Source: a bacterium (lineage in GTDB: Bacteria; JAJRZV01). Taken from it: a stretch of DNA of 9,283 bases. The position numbers and the translations under genes were made by a program. The stretch is taken from NCBI GenBank assembly GCA_024275095.1, contig JAJRZV010000051.1, positions 1 to 9,283 on the forward strand, in the 5' to 3' direction. Below, one piece after another: positions 1 to 6,262 of this stretch; the first letter of the stretch is position 1; the number at the start of each line of letters is the position of its first letter. The notes under the pieces are model-generated. The model did not search any database, was not told the origin of the DNA, and worked only from the letters and a program-made list of their open reading frames with translations.

Positions 1-130
1 GAAGAAGCGAGCCCGGAATTTTCACTCCCATTGTAATAAGCTGTGCAGCAAGTGAAGGTTTTGGTGTGCTGGTGTCATCCTGTGATGATGCTGGAATGTC
101 GCCCCCTGAATTTGTCAAACGAACGGTCAA
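1..130 (-). CDS. Possible N-terminus of an unidentified protein (3' end outside window)
   Basis: From a TTG at 130 the minus strand stays open to the window edge for 43 codons. The predicted product starts MTVRLTNSGGDIPASS, has a polar Ser/Thr/Asp-rich stretch, then SLAAQLITMGVKIPGSLL, which could be an amphipathic helix or the beginning of a folded domain. A Shine-Dalgarno-like AAGGTGA lies 5 nt upstream of the TTG. It follows the DctP-like pair by 109 nt with no convincing terminator between, so it may be the next gene of that operon. I do not recognise the family. A chance open frame of this length is possible. Confidence 0.4.
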   Translation of the reverse strand, partial: MTVRLTNSGGDIPASSQDDTSTPKPSLAAQLITMGVKIPGSLL

Positions 131-135
131 TAAAA

Positions 136-142
136 TCACCTT
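136..142 (-). promoter_or_regulatory. Possible Shine-Dalgarno for the edge gene
   Basis: The minus strand reads AAGGTGA, then TTTTA and a TTG codon at 130. The spacing is good for initiation and is the main reason to propose a gene starting at this TTG. Confidence 0.4.
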
Positions 143-239
143 TTTTCTTTATTTTTCCGCATATTATCAATATAGCACCAAAAGCCAACCCGGGCAATTC
201 GGAAGTTATTAAATTAGGTGTGAGTACTTCTGGTTTCGT

Positions 240-1262
240 TTATTGTGCGCTGGAGTTGTAATGTGCGTTTGATTTACGTATTCGGGATAGTTTCTCCTTA
301 ACCATGGTTACAATTTTACTACTCAACAGGGAACCAGAAACCTTCTTCCACACCTCTTTCCCACGTGCGAGAAGCTGGTTATACACGTTTTCCTTTAATT
401 CAAGAGGTTTGAGCCCCCGATTGAGCATTTCCTGGTATGCGGTGCGGTTGTCTCTTCGAATAATTTTCATGAGAGGTTTTTCAAATTTTTTCCAGCACTC
501 CTTTAACACCTTCTGTTGTTTTGGATCGAGTTTGTTGTAGGCCCAGGTGGATACGAGTACAGCTGCGGGGGTGTAGGAGAAAAACCACGGAGTAATGTAC
601 TTGAGCTGGGTAAACCACTGGAGGCCCACCACTGCGTAGTCCGTGCCGTATACTCCCTCCACCATGCCTGTCGATAGGGCCGTGTACACATCAGGTAATT
701 GAAGAGGCACAATATTTGTGAAACCGAATCCCTTTAACGCTTCCAGGCCAATGGGATCTCCTGTCCAGTAGAACATGCGGGTATTGAGAAAGTCCTGGAG
801 TGTTTCTATTTTCCGGGTGAAGTAAAATCTTACGAGCCCTACTTCCAGGAATCCAAGAAGCTCAAAACCTTTCTGCCTGAACATTTCGCTGAACTCTTCC
901 TGCATGCTTTCGAGCAGATAATCCACTTCCTTTTCATTTTGGAAAAGAAAGGGCAGTTCCAGAACTCGAATATCAGGCGTAATTAATCCCAAGCCCACGA
1001 GCGTAAAGGCGGCACCGTGCAGTTGCCTTAGCCGGACCTTTTTAAGTTCCGCGGGCTCGTCGCCCATTGTTCCACCGAGGAACCACTGGATCCTCAGCTT
1101 ATCTGATGTCTCTTCGGCTACGCATTGTGCAAATCGTTTCCCGTAATCCGCCCACGAAGAATCTTCAGGAGAAATGGCCGCCAGCTTCAAGGTGATAGCA
1201 AAACCTGGCGTTGAAAAAAGAAAAAGGTTGGTCAATAAAACCTTGATAATTTTTCCGATCAT
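240..1262 (-). CDS. TRAP-type solute-binding protein, DctP-like (second of tandem pair)
   Basis: This 340-residue paralogue of the preceding protein has a signal peptide (about 1-22, cleavage after GFA) and the same blocks: LKLAAISPEDSSWADY (25-40), FLGGTMGDEP (61-70), LHGAAFTLVGLGLITPDIRVLELPFLF (81-107), and DVYTALSTGMVEGVYGTDYAVVGLQWF (191-217). The ligand-arginine segment reads NTRMFYWTGDP (160-170), with F164 at the usual Arg position. Arg162 sits where a lysine normally precedes it, so a shifted charge cannot be excluded. The ATG overlaps the upstream stop by 4 nt and has no good Shine-Dalgarno, so translation is probably coupled. Binding proteins of this sort deliver ligand in the periplasm to a DctQM permease, not seen here. 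The C-terminal 30 residues are basic and helical. Confidence 0.87.
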   Translation of the reverse strand: MIGKIIKVLLTNLFLFSTPGFAITLKLAAISPEDSSWADYGKRFAQCVAEETSDKLRIQWFLGGTMGDEPAELKKVRLRQLHGAAFTLVGLGLITPDIRVLELPFLFQNEKEVDYLLESMQEEFSEMFRQKGFELLGFLEVGLVRFYFTRKIETLQDFLNTRMFYWTGDPIGLEALKGFGFTNIVPLQLPDVYTALSTGMVEGVYGTDYAVVGLQWFTQLKYITPWFFSYTPAAVLVSTWAYNKLDPKQQKVLKECWKKFEKPLMKIIRRDNRTAYQEMLNRGLKPLELKENVYNQLLARGKEVWKKVSGSLLSSKIVTMVKEKLSRIRKSNAHYNSSAQ

Positions 1263-2311
1263 TGGGTATTTGACGTGTGCTCTTTCCTCTGACGATATTC
1301 GTTGAGGAGCGTGACAATTTCCTGATAGAGCTTTTCCCCCTTAATCATTTTTGCAATGCGGCGGTTAAGTTCTTCCGAACGCTTTTGGAGTTCTAAAAAG
1401 TCTTCTTTTCGACGGAAATTCACGGGTTTCAATCCTGACTTGATAAATTGCTCATATGTTTTCTGATTGAGTTCTCGTACACTGTCTCTCAATATGGGGA
1501 AATATTTCTGCCAGGCTTCCTTGATAATGTTGCGAAGATCCGGAGGGAGCATGTTGTATATTCTTTTTGTCAGTACAATTCCCCCGGACGTATAACCGGC
1601 GATCATCTGAGATACGTACTTTGCTTCTCTGTACCACTGGAGCCCGAGTGCTGCATAGGGTGGACAGTAGAATGTATCAACCATTCCTGTCTGGAGGCCT
1701 GGCAGTACTTCTGTGATATTGAGAATTACCGGGGTAACTCCAAGACCCTCACGAGCCATGATTTCCGCGAAGGGGTCTCCAGACCAGACCCACACACGGG
1801 CTTTTTTGAAAGCGTCAAAAGTATCCAGTTTGTATTTAGAAAAAAACCTTACCCCCCCGACTTCGGTCCACCCTATCAGTATGAAATTGTTTTTTTCCGC
1901 AATGGCTGCAAATTCATTAAACAAACGCTCACGGATATAATCCCACTCACCGTAATTCCGGTAAAAGAGCACAAGGTTGAGCAGGCGCACCTGAGGAATG
2001 ATGCTGGTCAATCCGAATTCTGTGAGTGCTGCTCCCTGGAGCTGATTTAATTTCATCTTTCTTACAATATTGGGTTCGTCCCCCATAACTCCACCAGGGT
2101 AGTGGATGATTTTCAGGCGCCCCTGGCTGCGTTCCTCCACCTCTTTTTTAAACATCCGGTAAATTTCACCCCACTGGCTATCTTCCGGCGCAATGGAAGC
2201 TATTTTGAGTATTATGGGAGATTCGGCGAATGCCGTTAGGGTAAAAGCCAGGTATGCACTACACCATATTAACGCTTTGAACTTTGATTTAAAAATTGTA
2301 AATAATGCCAT
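1259..2311 (-). CDS. TRAP-type solute-binding protein, DctP-like (first of tandem pair)
   Basis: I start this 350-residue protein at the ATG at 2311, which follows AAGGGG and gives a clean Sec signal peptide (hydrophobic core about 12-26, cleavage after AFA at 29). The mature protein has the DctP pattern: ILKIASIAPEDSQWGE, GRLKIIHYPGGVMGDEP (64-80), LQGAALTEFGL, and EVLPGLQTGMVDTFYCPPYAALGLQWY (201-227). In typical DctP proteins the segment LKGLKIRVP supplies an arginine that clamps the ligand carboxylate. Here the segment is KKARVWVWSGDP (169-180) and the aligned residue is W174. The pocket is therefore predicted to be aromatic and perhaps to bind an uncharged or hydrophobic ligand. The stop overlaps the next gene as ATGA. 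No DctQ or DctM permease is in view. Confidence 0.87.
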   Translation of the reverse strand: MALFTIFKSKFKALIWCSAYLAFTLTAFAESPIILKIASIAPEDSQWGEIYRMFKKEVEERSQGRLKIIHYPGGVMGDEPNIVRKMKLNQLQGAALTEFGLTSIIPQVRLLNLVLFYRNYGEWDYIRERLFNEFAAIAEKNNFILIGWTEVGGVRFFSKYKLDTFDAFKKARVWVWSGDPFAEIMAREGLGVTPVILNITEVLPGLQTGMVDTFYCPPYAALGLQWYREAKYVSQMIAGYTSGGIVLTKRIYNMLPPDLRNIIKEAWQKYFPILRDSVRELNQKTYEQFIKSGLKPVNFRRKEDFLELQKRSEELNRRIAKMIKGEKLYQEIVTLLNEYRQRKEHTSNTQ

Positions 2312-2324
2312 ATCCCCTTTTTTT

Positions 2325-2353
2325 CTTTTACTATTTTGCCGAAAGGATGTCAA
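2325..2353 (-). promoter_or_regulatory. Candidate promoter for the DctP-like pair
   Basis: The minus strand carries a perfect TTGACA (2353 to 2348), a 17-nt spacer and TAAAAG (2330 to 2325; 4 of 6 bases). This predicts a very short leader containing AAGGGG before the ATG at 2311. The location argues against the upstream TTG at 2353 as a start, because that codon lies in the -35 box and has no Shine-Dalgarno. Confidence 0.45.
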
Positions 2354-2472
2354 AGCTTTTTTTGCGATTTTTTCTCAAACCTCCGGGGCCTGGTCTCAAC
2401 ATTGGACATTCGCTATTTCATACTAAGGTTTTATGTGGGGTTTGGCACGTGGTTGGAGATCGCTTTATAAAA

Positions 2473-2505
2473 ATTGCTTCGGTCGTTTCACTTCCTCGCA
2501 ATGAC
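2473..2505. repeat. Dispersed-type short repeat with ATTGC/GCAAT ends
   Basis: Read on the minus strand, 2505 to 2473 begins GTCATTGCGAGGAAGTGAAA and ends CGACCGAAGCAAT. It closely resembles a short interspersed element I know from many bacterial genomes (GTCATTGCGAGGAGCGAAGC, then GACGAAGCAATCTC). The ends form a 5-bp inverted repeat. A trailing GATCTC occurs about 12 nt further on (to 2456), as if the copy had a small insertion. Only one copy is in this window, so the repeat status rests on recollection. It sits in the largest non-coding gap. Confidence 0.5.
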
Positions 2506-2580
2506 TGGGGTGGTATGCACGTAAAACTCCTTGAAATTTTGAAGGATCGTTGAAGGTGGGGGAAGAGTAGCTTCAGGATT

Positions 2581-3267
2581 TTAAAGAATAATGTGTACCT
2601 TCCCGCGGATGTAACGACGCCTGTATGTCCAGCGGGTAATGAGTAAACCAGCGATGAATCCGCCCACATGTGCTCCAAAAGCTACCCCTGTGGGTACCGG
2701 AGACGTGAGCCCGAAAAATTGATACATAAACCAGAATATCAAATAAATGGACGCCGGAATTTCGATGATTTCGATGAATATAAAAAAGAAGAATAAGGTT
2801 CTAACCCGTGCGTGGGGATAGAGATAGAGATATGCTCCGAGAACTCCAGATATGGCGCCACTTGCTCCCACCATGGGAACAGTGGAGGAGGGGTCAAGAA
2901 CGGCTTGAGTTAAGGCAGCAGCAGTTCCACACGTAAGATAAAATATCAAGAATTTAATATGACCGTAGAAGTCTTCCACATTATCTCCGAATATCCACAG
3001 AAAGAGCATGTTTCCGATAATGTGAAGGAATCCTCCATGCATGAACATTGATGTGAAGATGTTTATTATCGGGGAGTACCCTGTATAGGGTGGGAGTTCA
3101 TGGTAGAAAAGTTCGAAAGGAATAAAGCCCCATGCGTATATAAAATTCTGGGCCTGTTTGCCAGCGGCCAATTCTAATAAAAAAACCAGCACGTTCAGTG
3201 TAATAAGCCCGAAGACAACGAGAGGCAAACGTGATGAAGGATTTACATCGCGGAAAGGCAACAGCAT
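2581..3267 (-). CDS. Rhomboid family intramembrane serine protease
   Basis: The 228-residue protein is a polytopic membrane protein with about six hydrophobic segments. The catalytic dyad is visible: Ser136 in the GASGAISG motif and His200 in GAHVGGFIAG. The oxyanion-side His and Asn of the family are in HGGFLHIIGNMLFLWIFGDNVED (H82 and N86). After the serine the AYLYLYPHARV segment and a run rich in Phe and Ile follow, as in the bacterial group that begins MLLPFRD with P-x-V..L-I-x-x-N. Rhomboids cut transmembrane substrates in the inner membrane. The substrate here is unknown. No cytoplasmic zinc-finger or ankyrin extension is present. Its neighbour purH is functionally unrelated; co-transcription is likely from spacing alone. 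Confidence 0.94.
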   Translation of the reverse strand: MLLPFRDVNPSSRLPLVVFGLITLNVLVFLLELAAGKQAQNFIYAWGFIPFELFYHELPPYTGYSPIINIFTSMFMHGGFLHIIGNMLFLWIFGDNVEDFYGHIKFLIFYLTCGTAAALTQAVLDPSSTVPMVGASGAISGVLGAYLYLYPHARVRTLFFFFIFIEIIEIPASIYLIFWFMYQFFGLTSPVPTGVAFGAHVGGFIAGLLITRWTYRRRYIRGKVHIIL

Positions 3268-3271
3268 TTAT

Positions 3272-3277
3272 ACCTCT
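3272..3277 (-). promoter_or_regulatory. Shine-Dalgarno for the rhomboid gene
   Basis: The minus strand reads AGAGGT, then ATAA and the ATG at 3267. It lies in the 41-nt gap after purH, which shows no terminator, so the gene is probably read from the purH message. Confidence 0.7.
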
Positions 3278-3308
3278 GTTTCAGCAGGTGTTACAGATGC
3301 AGGCACCT

Positions 3309-4856
3309 TCAGTGTTTAAAATGACGAATCCCGGTAAATACCATGGCCATATTGTGTTCGTCCGCCGCCCGTATTACTTCTTTGTCTCTCACAGAACCAC
3401 CGGGCTGAATAACCGCTCTGATACCTGCTTCGGCAAGCACATCTATAGAATCCCGAAAAGGGAAGAATGCGTCAGATGCAGCCACGGCACCCTCGGTGGA
3501 TCTGAGAGACTTTGATATAGCGATTTTAACAGAGTCCACGCGGGACATCTGCCCAGCACCGATACCGATGGTGGATGTACTGTCTGTAATGACAATGGCA
3601 TTGGATTTTACGTGTTTGACAACTGTCCAGGCAAATTTGAGAGCAGAAAGTTCCTTTTTGGTGGGCTGGCGCTTTGTTACGACTTTAATATCGGAACTTT
3701 TAAGAAGGTGCGTATCCCTTTCCTGTACTAGAAGTCCTCCTTCTACACTTCGGTGGTCATAAGGTGCGTATTTTAATCCTTCAAATGGGATTTTCAAGAT
3801 GCGGAGGTTTTTCTTTTTCTTGAGAATTTCAAGTGCACCTTCATCGTAGTCAGGTGCTATCACCACTTCGAAAAAATGCTCTGACATGAGCGTGGCTACT
3901 TCTTCTGTCACCTTCTTGTTAAAAGCCACAATTCCTCCAAAGGCGGATTGAGGATCGGTTTCAAGAGCCTTTTTGTAAGCATCGGTTACGCCCTTGGTAG
4001 AGATGGCCACGCCACAGGGATTCGTGTGTTTGACAATAGCAACGGCGGTTTTCTGGAAATCTTTGACAATATTGAGTGCCGCGTCTGCGTCCAGGTAGTT
4101 GTTATACGAGAGTTCTTTCCCGTGGAGTTGTTCTGCACGGGCGATAAATACACCCGGTGGCATGGGAAGCTCGTAGATGGCTGCTTTTTGGTGGGGATTT
4201 TCTCCGTATCGAAGAGATGCCTTTTGAGAAAGGGTGAGCGTAATCACACGCGGCATTTCTTTTTGTTGAATTTTTGAATTGAAGAACTGAGAAATGTGAG
4301 TATCATACCACGCGGTATGGTTGAACGCTTTTGCTGCAAGTGCAAATGACGTCTTTTCAGACACAAATCCCTTGTTCTGTAACTCGTGAAGTACAAGCTG
4401 GTAATCGGTAGGGTCAACGATTACCACTACGCCTTTAAAATTCTTGGCTGCCGCTCTAAGAAGAGACGGCCCACCTATATCTATCATTTCAAGGATGTCA
4501 TCCAGTGTGGCCGTAGGGTCACTTGCTGCATCGGTGAATGGGTAAAGATTTACTGCCACGAGGTCAATAAATGAAATGTTGTGTCTGCGAAGTTCGTCCT
4601 CGTGTATTTTGGAACCTCTTATCGCAAGAATTCCTGCAAATATTTTGGGATTAAGGCTTTTTACACGTCCGCCAAGCATTTCAGGAAATCCCGTGTATGC
4701 TGAAATCTCAATCACGGGAATTCCGCTTCTCTGGAGAATTTCCGCTGTTCCTCCAGTGGACAGTATTTCCACTCCCAGTTCCATGAGTCCACGCGCGAAG
4801 TCGTCCACATAGGTTTTGTCATAAACACTGATAAGGGCTCTCTTGACTCTTGGCAC
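3309..4856 (-). CDS. purH: Bifunctional AICAR transformylase / IMP cyclohydrolase PurH
   Basis: PurH carries out the last two steps of IMP synthesis: formylation of AICAR using 10-formyl-tetrahydrofolate, then ring closure. At 515 residues it is family length. The N-terminal cyclohydrolase (about 1-150) has ALISVYDK, LSTGGTA, VNLYPF (102-107), DIGGPSLLRAAAKN (126-139; K138) and GGRVK with K66. The C-terminal transformylase has SLRYGENPHQ (214-223), LSYNNYLDADAAL (249-261), the catalytic K276-H277 pair in IVKHTNPCG, SAFGGIVAFN (304-313), FAWTVVKHVKSNAIV, and the ending FFPFRDSID...GSVRDKEVI. One oddity: the normally strict K-T-L-H-P-K-x-H-G-G motif reads KSLNPKIFAG (66-75). The start is GTG behind AGGAGG. 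The rhomboid gene follows after 41 nt. Confidence 0.97.
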   Translation of the reverse strand: MPRVKRALISVYDKTYVDDFARGLMELGVEILSTGGTAEILQRSGIPVIEISAYTGFPEMLGGRVKSLNPKIFAGILAIRGSKIHEDELRRHNISFIDLVAVNLYPFTDAASDPTATLDDILEMIDIGGPSLLRAAAKNFKGVVVIVDPTDYQLVLHELQNKGFVSEKTSFALAAKAFNHTAWYDTHISQFFNSKIQQKEMPRVITLTLSQKASLRYGENPHQKAAIYELPMPPGVFIARAEQLHGKELSYNNYLDADAALNIVKDFQKTAVAIVKHTNPCGVAISTKGVTDAYKKALETDPQSAFGGIVAFNKKVTEEVATLMSEHFFEVVIAPDYDEGALEILKKKKNLRILKIPFEGLKYAPYDHRSVEGGLLVQERDTHLLKSSDIKVVTKRQPTKKELSALKFAWTVVKHVKSNAIVITDSTSTIGIGAGQMSRVDSVKIAISKSLRSTEGAVAASDAFFPFRDSIDVLAEAGIRAVIQPGGSVRDKEVIRAADEHNMAMVFTGIRHFKH

Positions 4857-4862
4857 GGCATC

Positions 4863-4868
4863 CCTCCT
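4863..4868 (-). promoter_or_regulatory. Shine-Dalgarno fixing the purH GTG start
   Basis: The minus strand reads AGGAGG, then GATGCC and GTG. An ATG within this spacer is out of frame with PurH, so the GTG at 4856 is the start. Confidence 0.8.
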
Positions 4869-4895
4869 GAAAATCAGGGTTAAATCAGCATGCGC

Positions 4896-4924
4896 ATATT
4901 ATTACAATCCCGCATTTGACTCAA
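4896..4924 (-). promoter_or_regulatory. Candidate sigma70-type promoter for purH
   Basis: In the 136-nt gap upstream of purH the minus strand has TTGAGT (4924 to 4919), a 17-nt spacer, then TAATAT (4901 to 4896). Each box matches 4 of 6 consensus bases. Transcription would begin about 30 nt before the GTG, leaving room for the Shine-Dalgarno. The -35 lies in a 9-base near-palindrome (TTGAGTCAA), which might bind a regulator. I see no PurR operator that I can identify. Confidence 0.45.
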
Positions 4925-4992
4925 TGGTAAGTTGTAATTTCTGATCCCGGTTTTTACCACCCAGCCGCAGGATTTTTGGAGAAAATCAGTTT

Positions 4993-5424
4993 TCAGTACT
5001 GTGTTTCCGCCGGGGGATCTCCGATAACTTTCACAATGACAGTACGACGTCGCGGTCCGTCGAGTTCATAAAGAAATATTCCCTGCCATTGTCCAAGATC
5101 CACCCGCCCTTCGCTGACGGGAATAACCACGCTTGAACCAACGAGAAGCTGTTTGAGATGGGCCGAGGCATTACCTCCGCCGTGCTGGTTGTGCAAATAC
5201 GAGGGTTTGTTGGGGATCTGTTCTTCTAAAAAATTATCTATATCAACAGGCAGGAAACGGTCCGTGTTGCCCAGGTAGATACCCGCGGTTGTATGGCCTG
5301 TGAATACGAGCACCATTCCATCGTGTATTCCACTTTTGTGAACAATAGATTCAACCTGTCCAGTGATATCAAGACTTCCTGACTTCCGTGTTGTTTTCAA
5401 CAGTATTTCACTTGTGTAGACCAC
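4993..5424 (-). CDS. yjbQ: YjbQ family (UPF0047) protein
   Basis: This 143-residue protein spans the whole YjbQ fold. Recognisable blocks are VFTGHTTAGI (40-49), YLHNQHGGGNASAHL (76-90), the LLVGSSVVIPV strand (93-103), and LGQWQGIFLYELDGPRRR (110-127), which carries the family's Gly-x-Trp-Gln and Asp-Gly-Pro-Arg signature. The family is widespread; weak thiamin phosphate synthase activity has been reported for some members, but the physiological role is unsettled. The segment after HTTAG, usually containing an Asn-Glu pair, here reads YLGNTDRFLPVD, a moderate departure from the common pattern. It starts with GTG behind AGGAGG and overlaps the lipoprotein gene by 17 nt, making it the last gene of the dapA unit. 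No clear terminator follows it. Confidence 0.92.
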   Translation of the reverse strand: MVYTSEILLKTTRKSGSLDITGQVESIVHKSGIHDGMVLVFTGHTTAGIYLGNTDRFLPVDIDNFLEEQIPNKPSYLHNQHGGGNASAHLKQLLVGSSVVIPVSEGRVDLGQWQGIFLYELDGPRRRTVIVKVIGDPPAETQY

Positions 5425-6262
5425 TGGCTCCCTCCTGTGGAATTTTTATATTAAGGATTCTTGTCCAACCTGCGGTTCTCAAAGAAGGAATAAATATTTT
5501 TACCCATCTTCCTTCTCGTGCGAGTGGAACCACTCGCACACCTCTTTCAAAAGCCCCTGCCACCCGACAGCGAATTGAAGGACATGTTCTTATGACCCCC
5601 TTCCGCTGGGTTATAAGAAGTTTCGGACGTGGAGGGGTAGACCAGCTGGGTTTCATTTTCGTTGCAGACGGTACAGGTGCAGCACACCCCAGCCTGGTAA
5701 GAATGCTTTCTCCTGTTTGCAATTTCTGGGCTGTAATGATTGCTCCTGTTTCTACGTTTACGGCCTTCACAATAATTTCGAGCCCGTTTTTCAATTTGTA
5801 GTACTTACCAAGTAAAACCACGTTAACTCCCAAAAGTTTCCCGGCTTGGGGTGCAGATGATTCATCTATCAGTCCTGAAATAGAGAACTTTTGTTCTTTG
5901 AGAACAGCGCTTACCTGCGTGCGCTCTACAATTGTAAACTCAGGATACCTGGTGAGTATGGTTGATAAATTATCAGCCAGGTAATCACCAATTGGACATT
6001 CCTTCTCGAGAGGCCCGGAAAATGAAAGCACAGCGATTCTCTTTTCCGGCAGTGTTCTGAGTTTTTCCACCAGTGCGCTGATGACTGAGGGGAATGTCTG
6101 TTCTTTTTCAGGAACAGGAGAAGTAATTGTTCTTTTCTCGGGCGGAAAAGGAAGAGGTCCGGCAGAAGGTCCTGGTGCACATGCGGAAATGGTAAGTGTC
6201 AACATGAGGGAACTAATTGAAAAGATTGTACCTGAAATACAAACAGTACCGTCGGTTTTCAT
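5408..6262 (-). CDS. FlgO/CsgG-like lipoprotein with C-terminal SH3-like domain
   Basis: The 284-residue product begins with a lipoprotein signal: hydrophobic core at about 9-27 and lipobox I-S-A-C with the modified cysteine at 28. A Pro/Ser-rich linker follows (29-55). Residues 75-180 resemble FlgO/CsgG-type periplasmic domains: RIAVLSFSG, IGDYLADNLS, FTIVERTQVSAVLKEQK, SGLIDESSAPQAGKLLGVNVVLLGKY, and VNVETGAIITAQK. Residues 215-272 look like a bacterial SH3 domain (LLITQRKGVIRTCPS...GRWVKIFI...GWTRIL), often used to bind peptidoglycan. I chose the ATG at 6262 because it forms ATGA with the dapB stop and directly precedes the signal peptide; the frame is open upstream only because it lies inside dapB. 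Its last 17 nt overlap yjbQ. It probably sits in the envelope; no partner is visible and the precise role is unknown. Confidence 0.78.
   Translation of the reverse strand: MKTDGTVCISGTIFSISSLMLTLTISACAPGPSAGPLPFPPEKRTITSPVPEKEQTFPSVISALVEKLRTLPEKRIAVLSFSGPLEKECPIGDYLADNLSTILTRYPEFTIVERTQVSAVLKEQKFSISGLIDESSAPQAGKLLGVNVVLLGKYYKLKNGLEIIVKAVNVETGAIITAQKLQTGESILTRLGCAAPVPSATKMKPSWSTPPRPKLLITQRKGVIRTCPSIRCRVAGAFERGVRVVPLAREGRWVKIFIPSLRTAGWTRILNIKIPQEGASGLHK
5431..5436 (-). promoter_or_regulatory. Shine-Dalgarno for yjbQ embedded in the upstream gene
   Basis: The minus strand reads AGGAGG, then GAGCCA and GTG. The site lies in the final codons of the lipoprotein gene, so yjbQ initiates while the upstream message is still being translated. 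It supports the GTG start at 5424. Confidence 0.8.

Noticed and set aside
43-261. Plus-strand open frame of 72 codons at the left edge
   Set aside because: It overlaps the end of the DctP-like gene antisense, has a Cys/Phe-rich composition like non-coding sequence, and no initiation signal was seen.
1448-2050. Plus-strand open frame of 200 codons opposite the first DctP-like gene
   Set aside because: It lies wholly antisense to a well-supported exported protein, its translation has no recognisable motif or signal, and no Shine-Dalgarno precedes it.
2312-2352. Extended N-terminus of the first DctP-like protein from TTG at 2353
   Set aside because: The extension has no Shine-Dalgarno, overlaps a good -35 box and would put a charged stretch before the signal peptide.
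2528-2546. Imperfect inverted repeat (TCCTT...AAGGA) after the rhomboid gene as a terminator
   Set aside because: The stem is A/T-rich with a central mismatch, and only four T residues follow on the minus strand; too weak to call.
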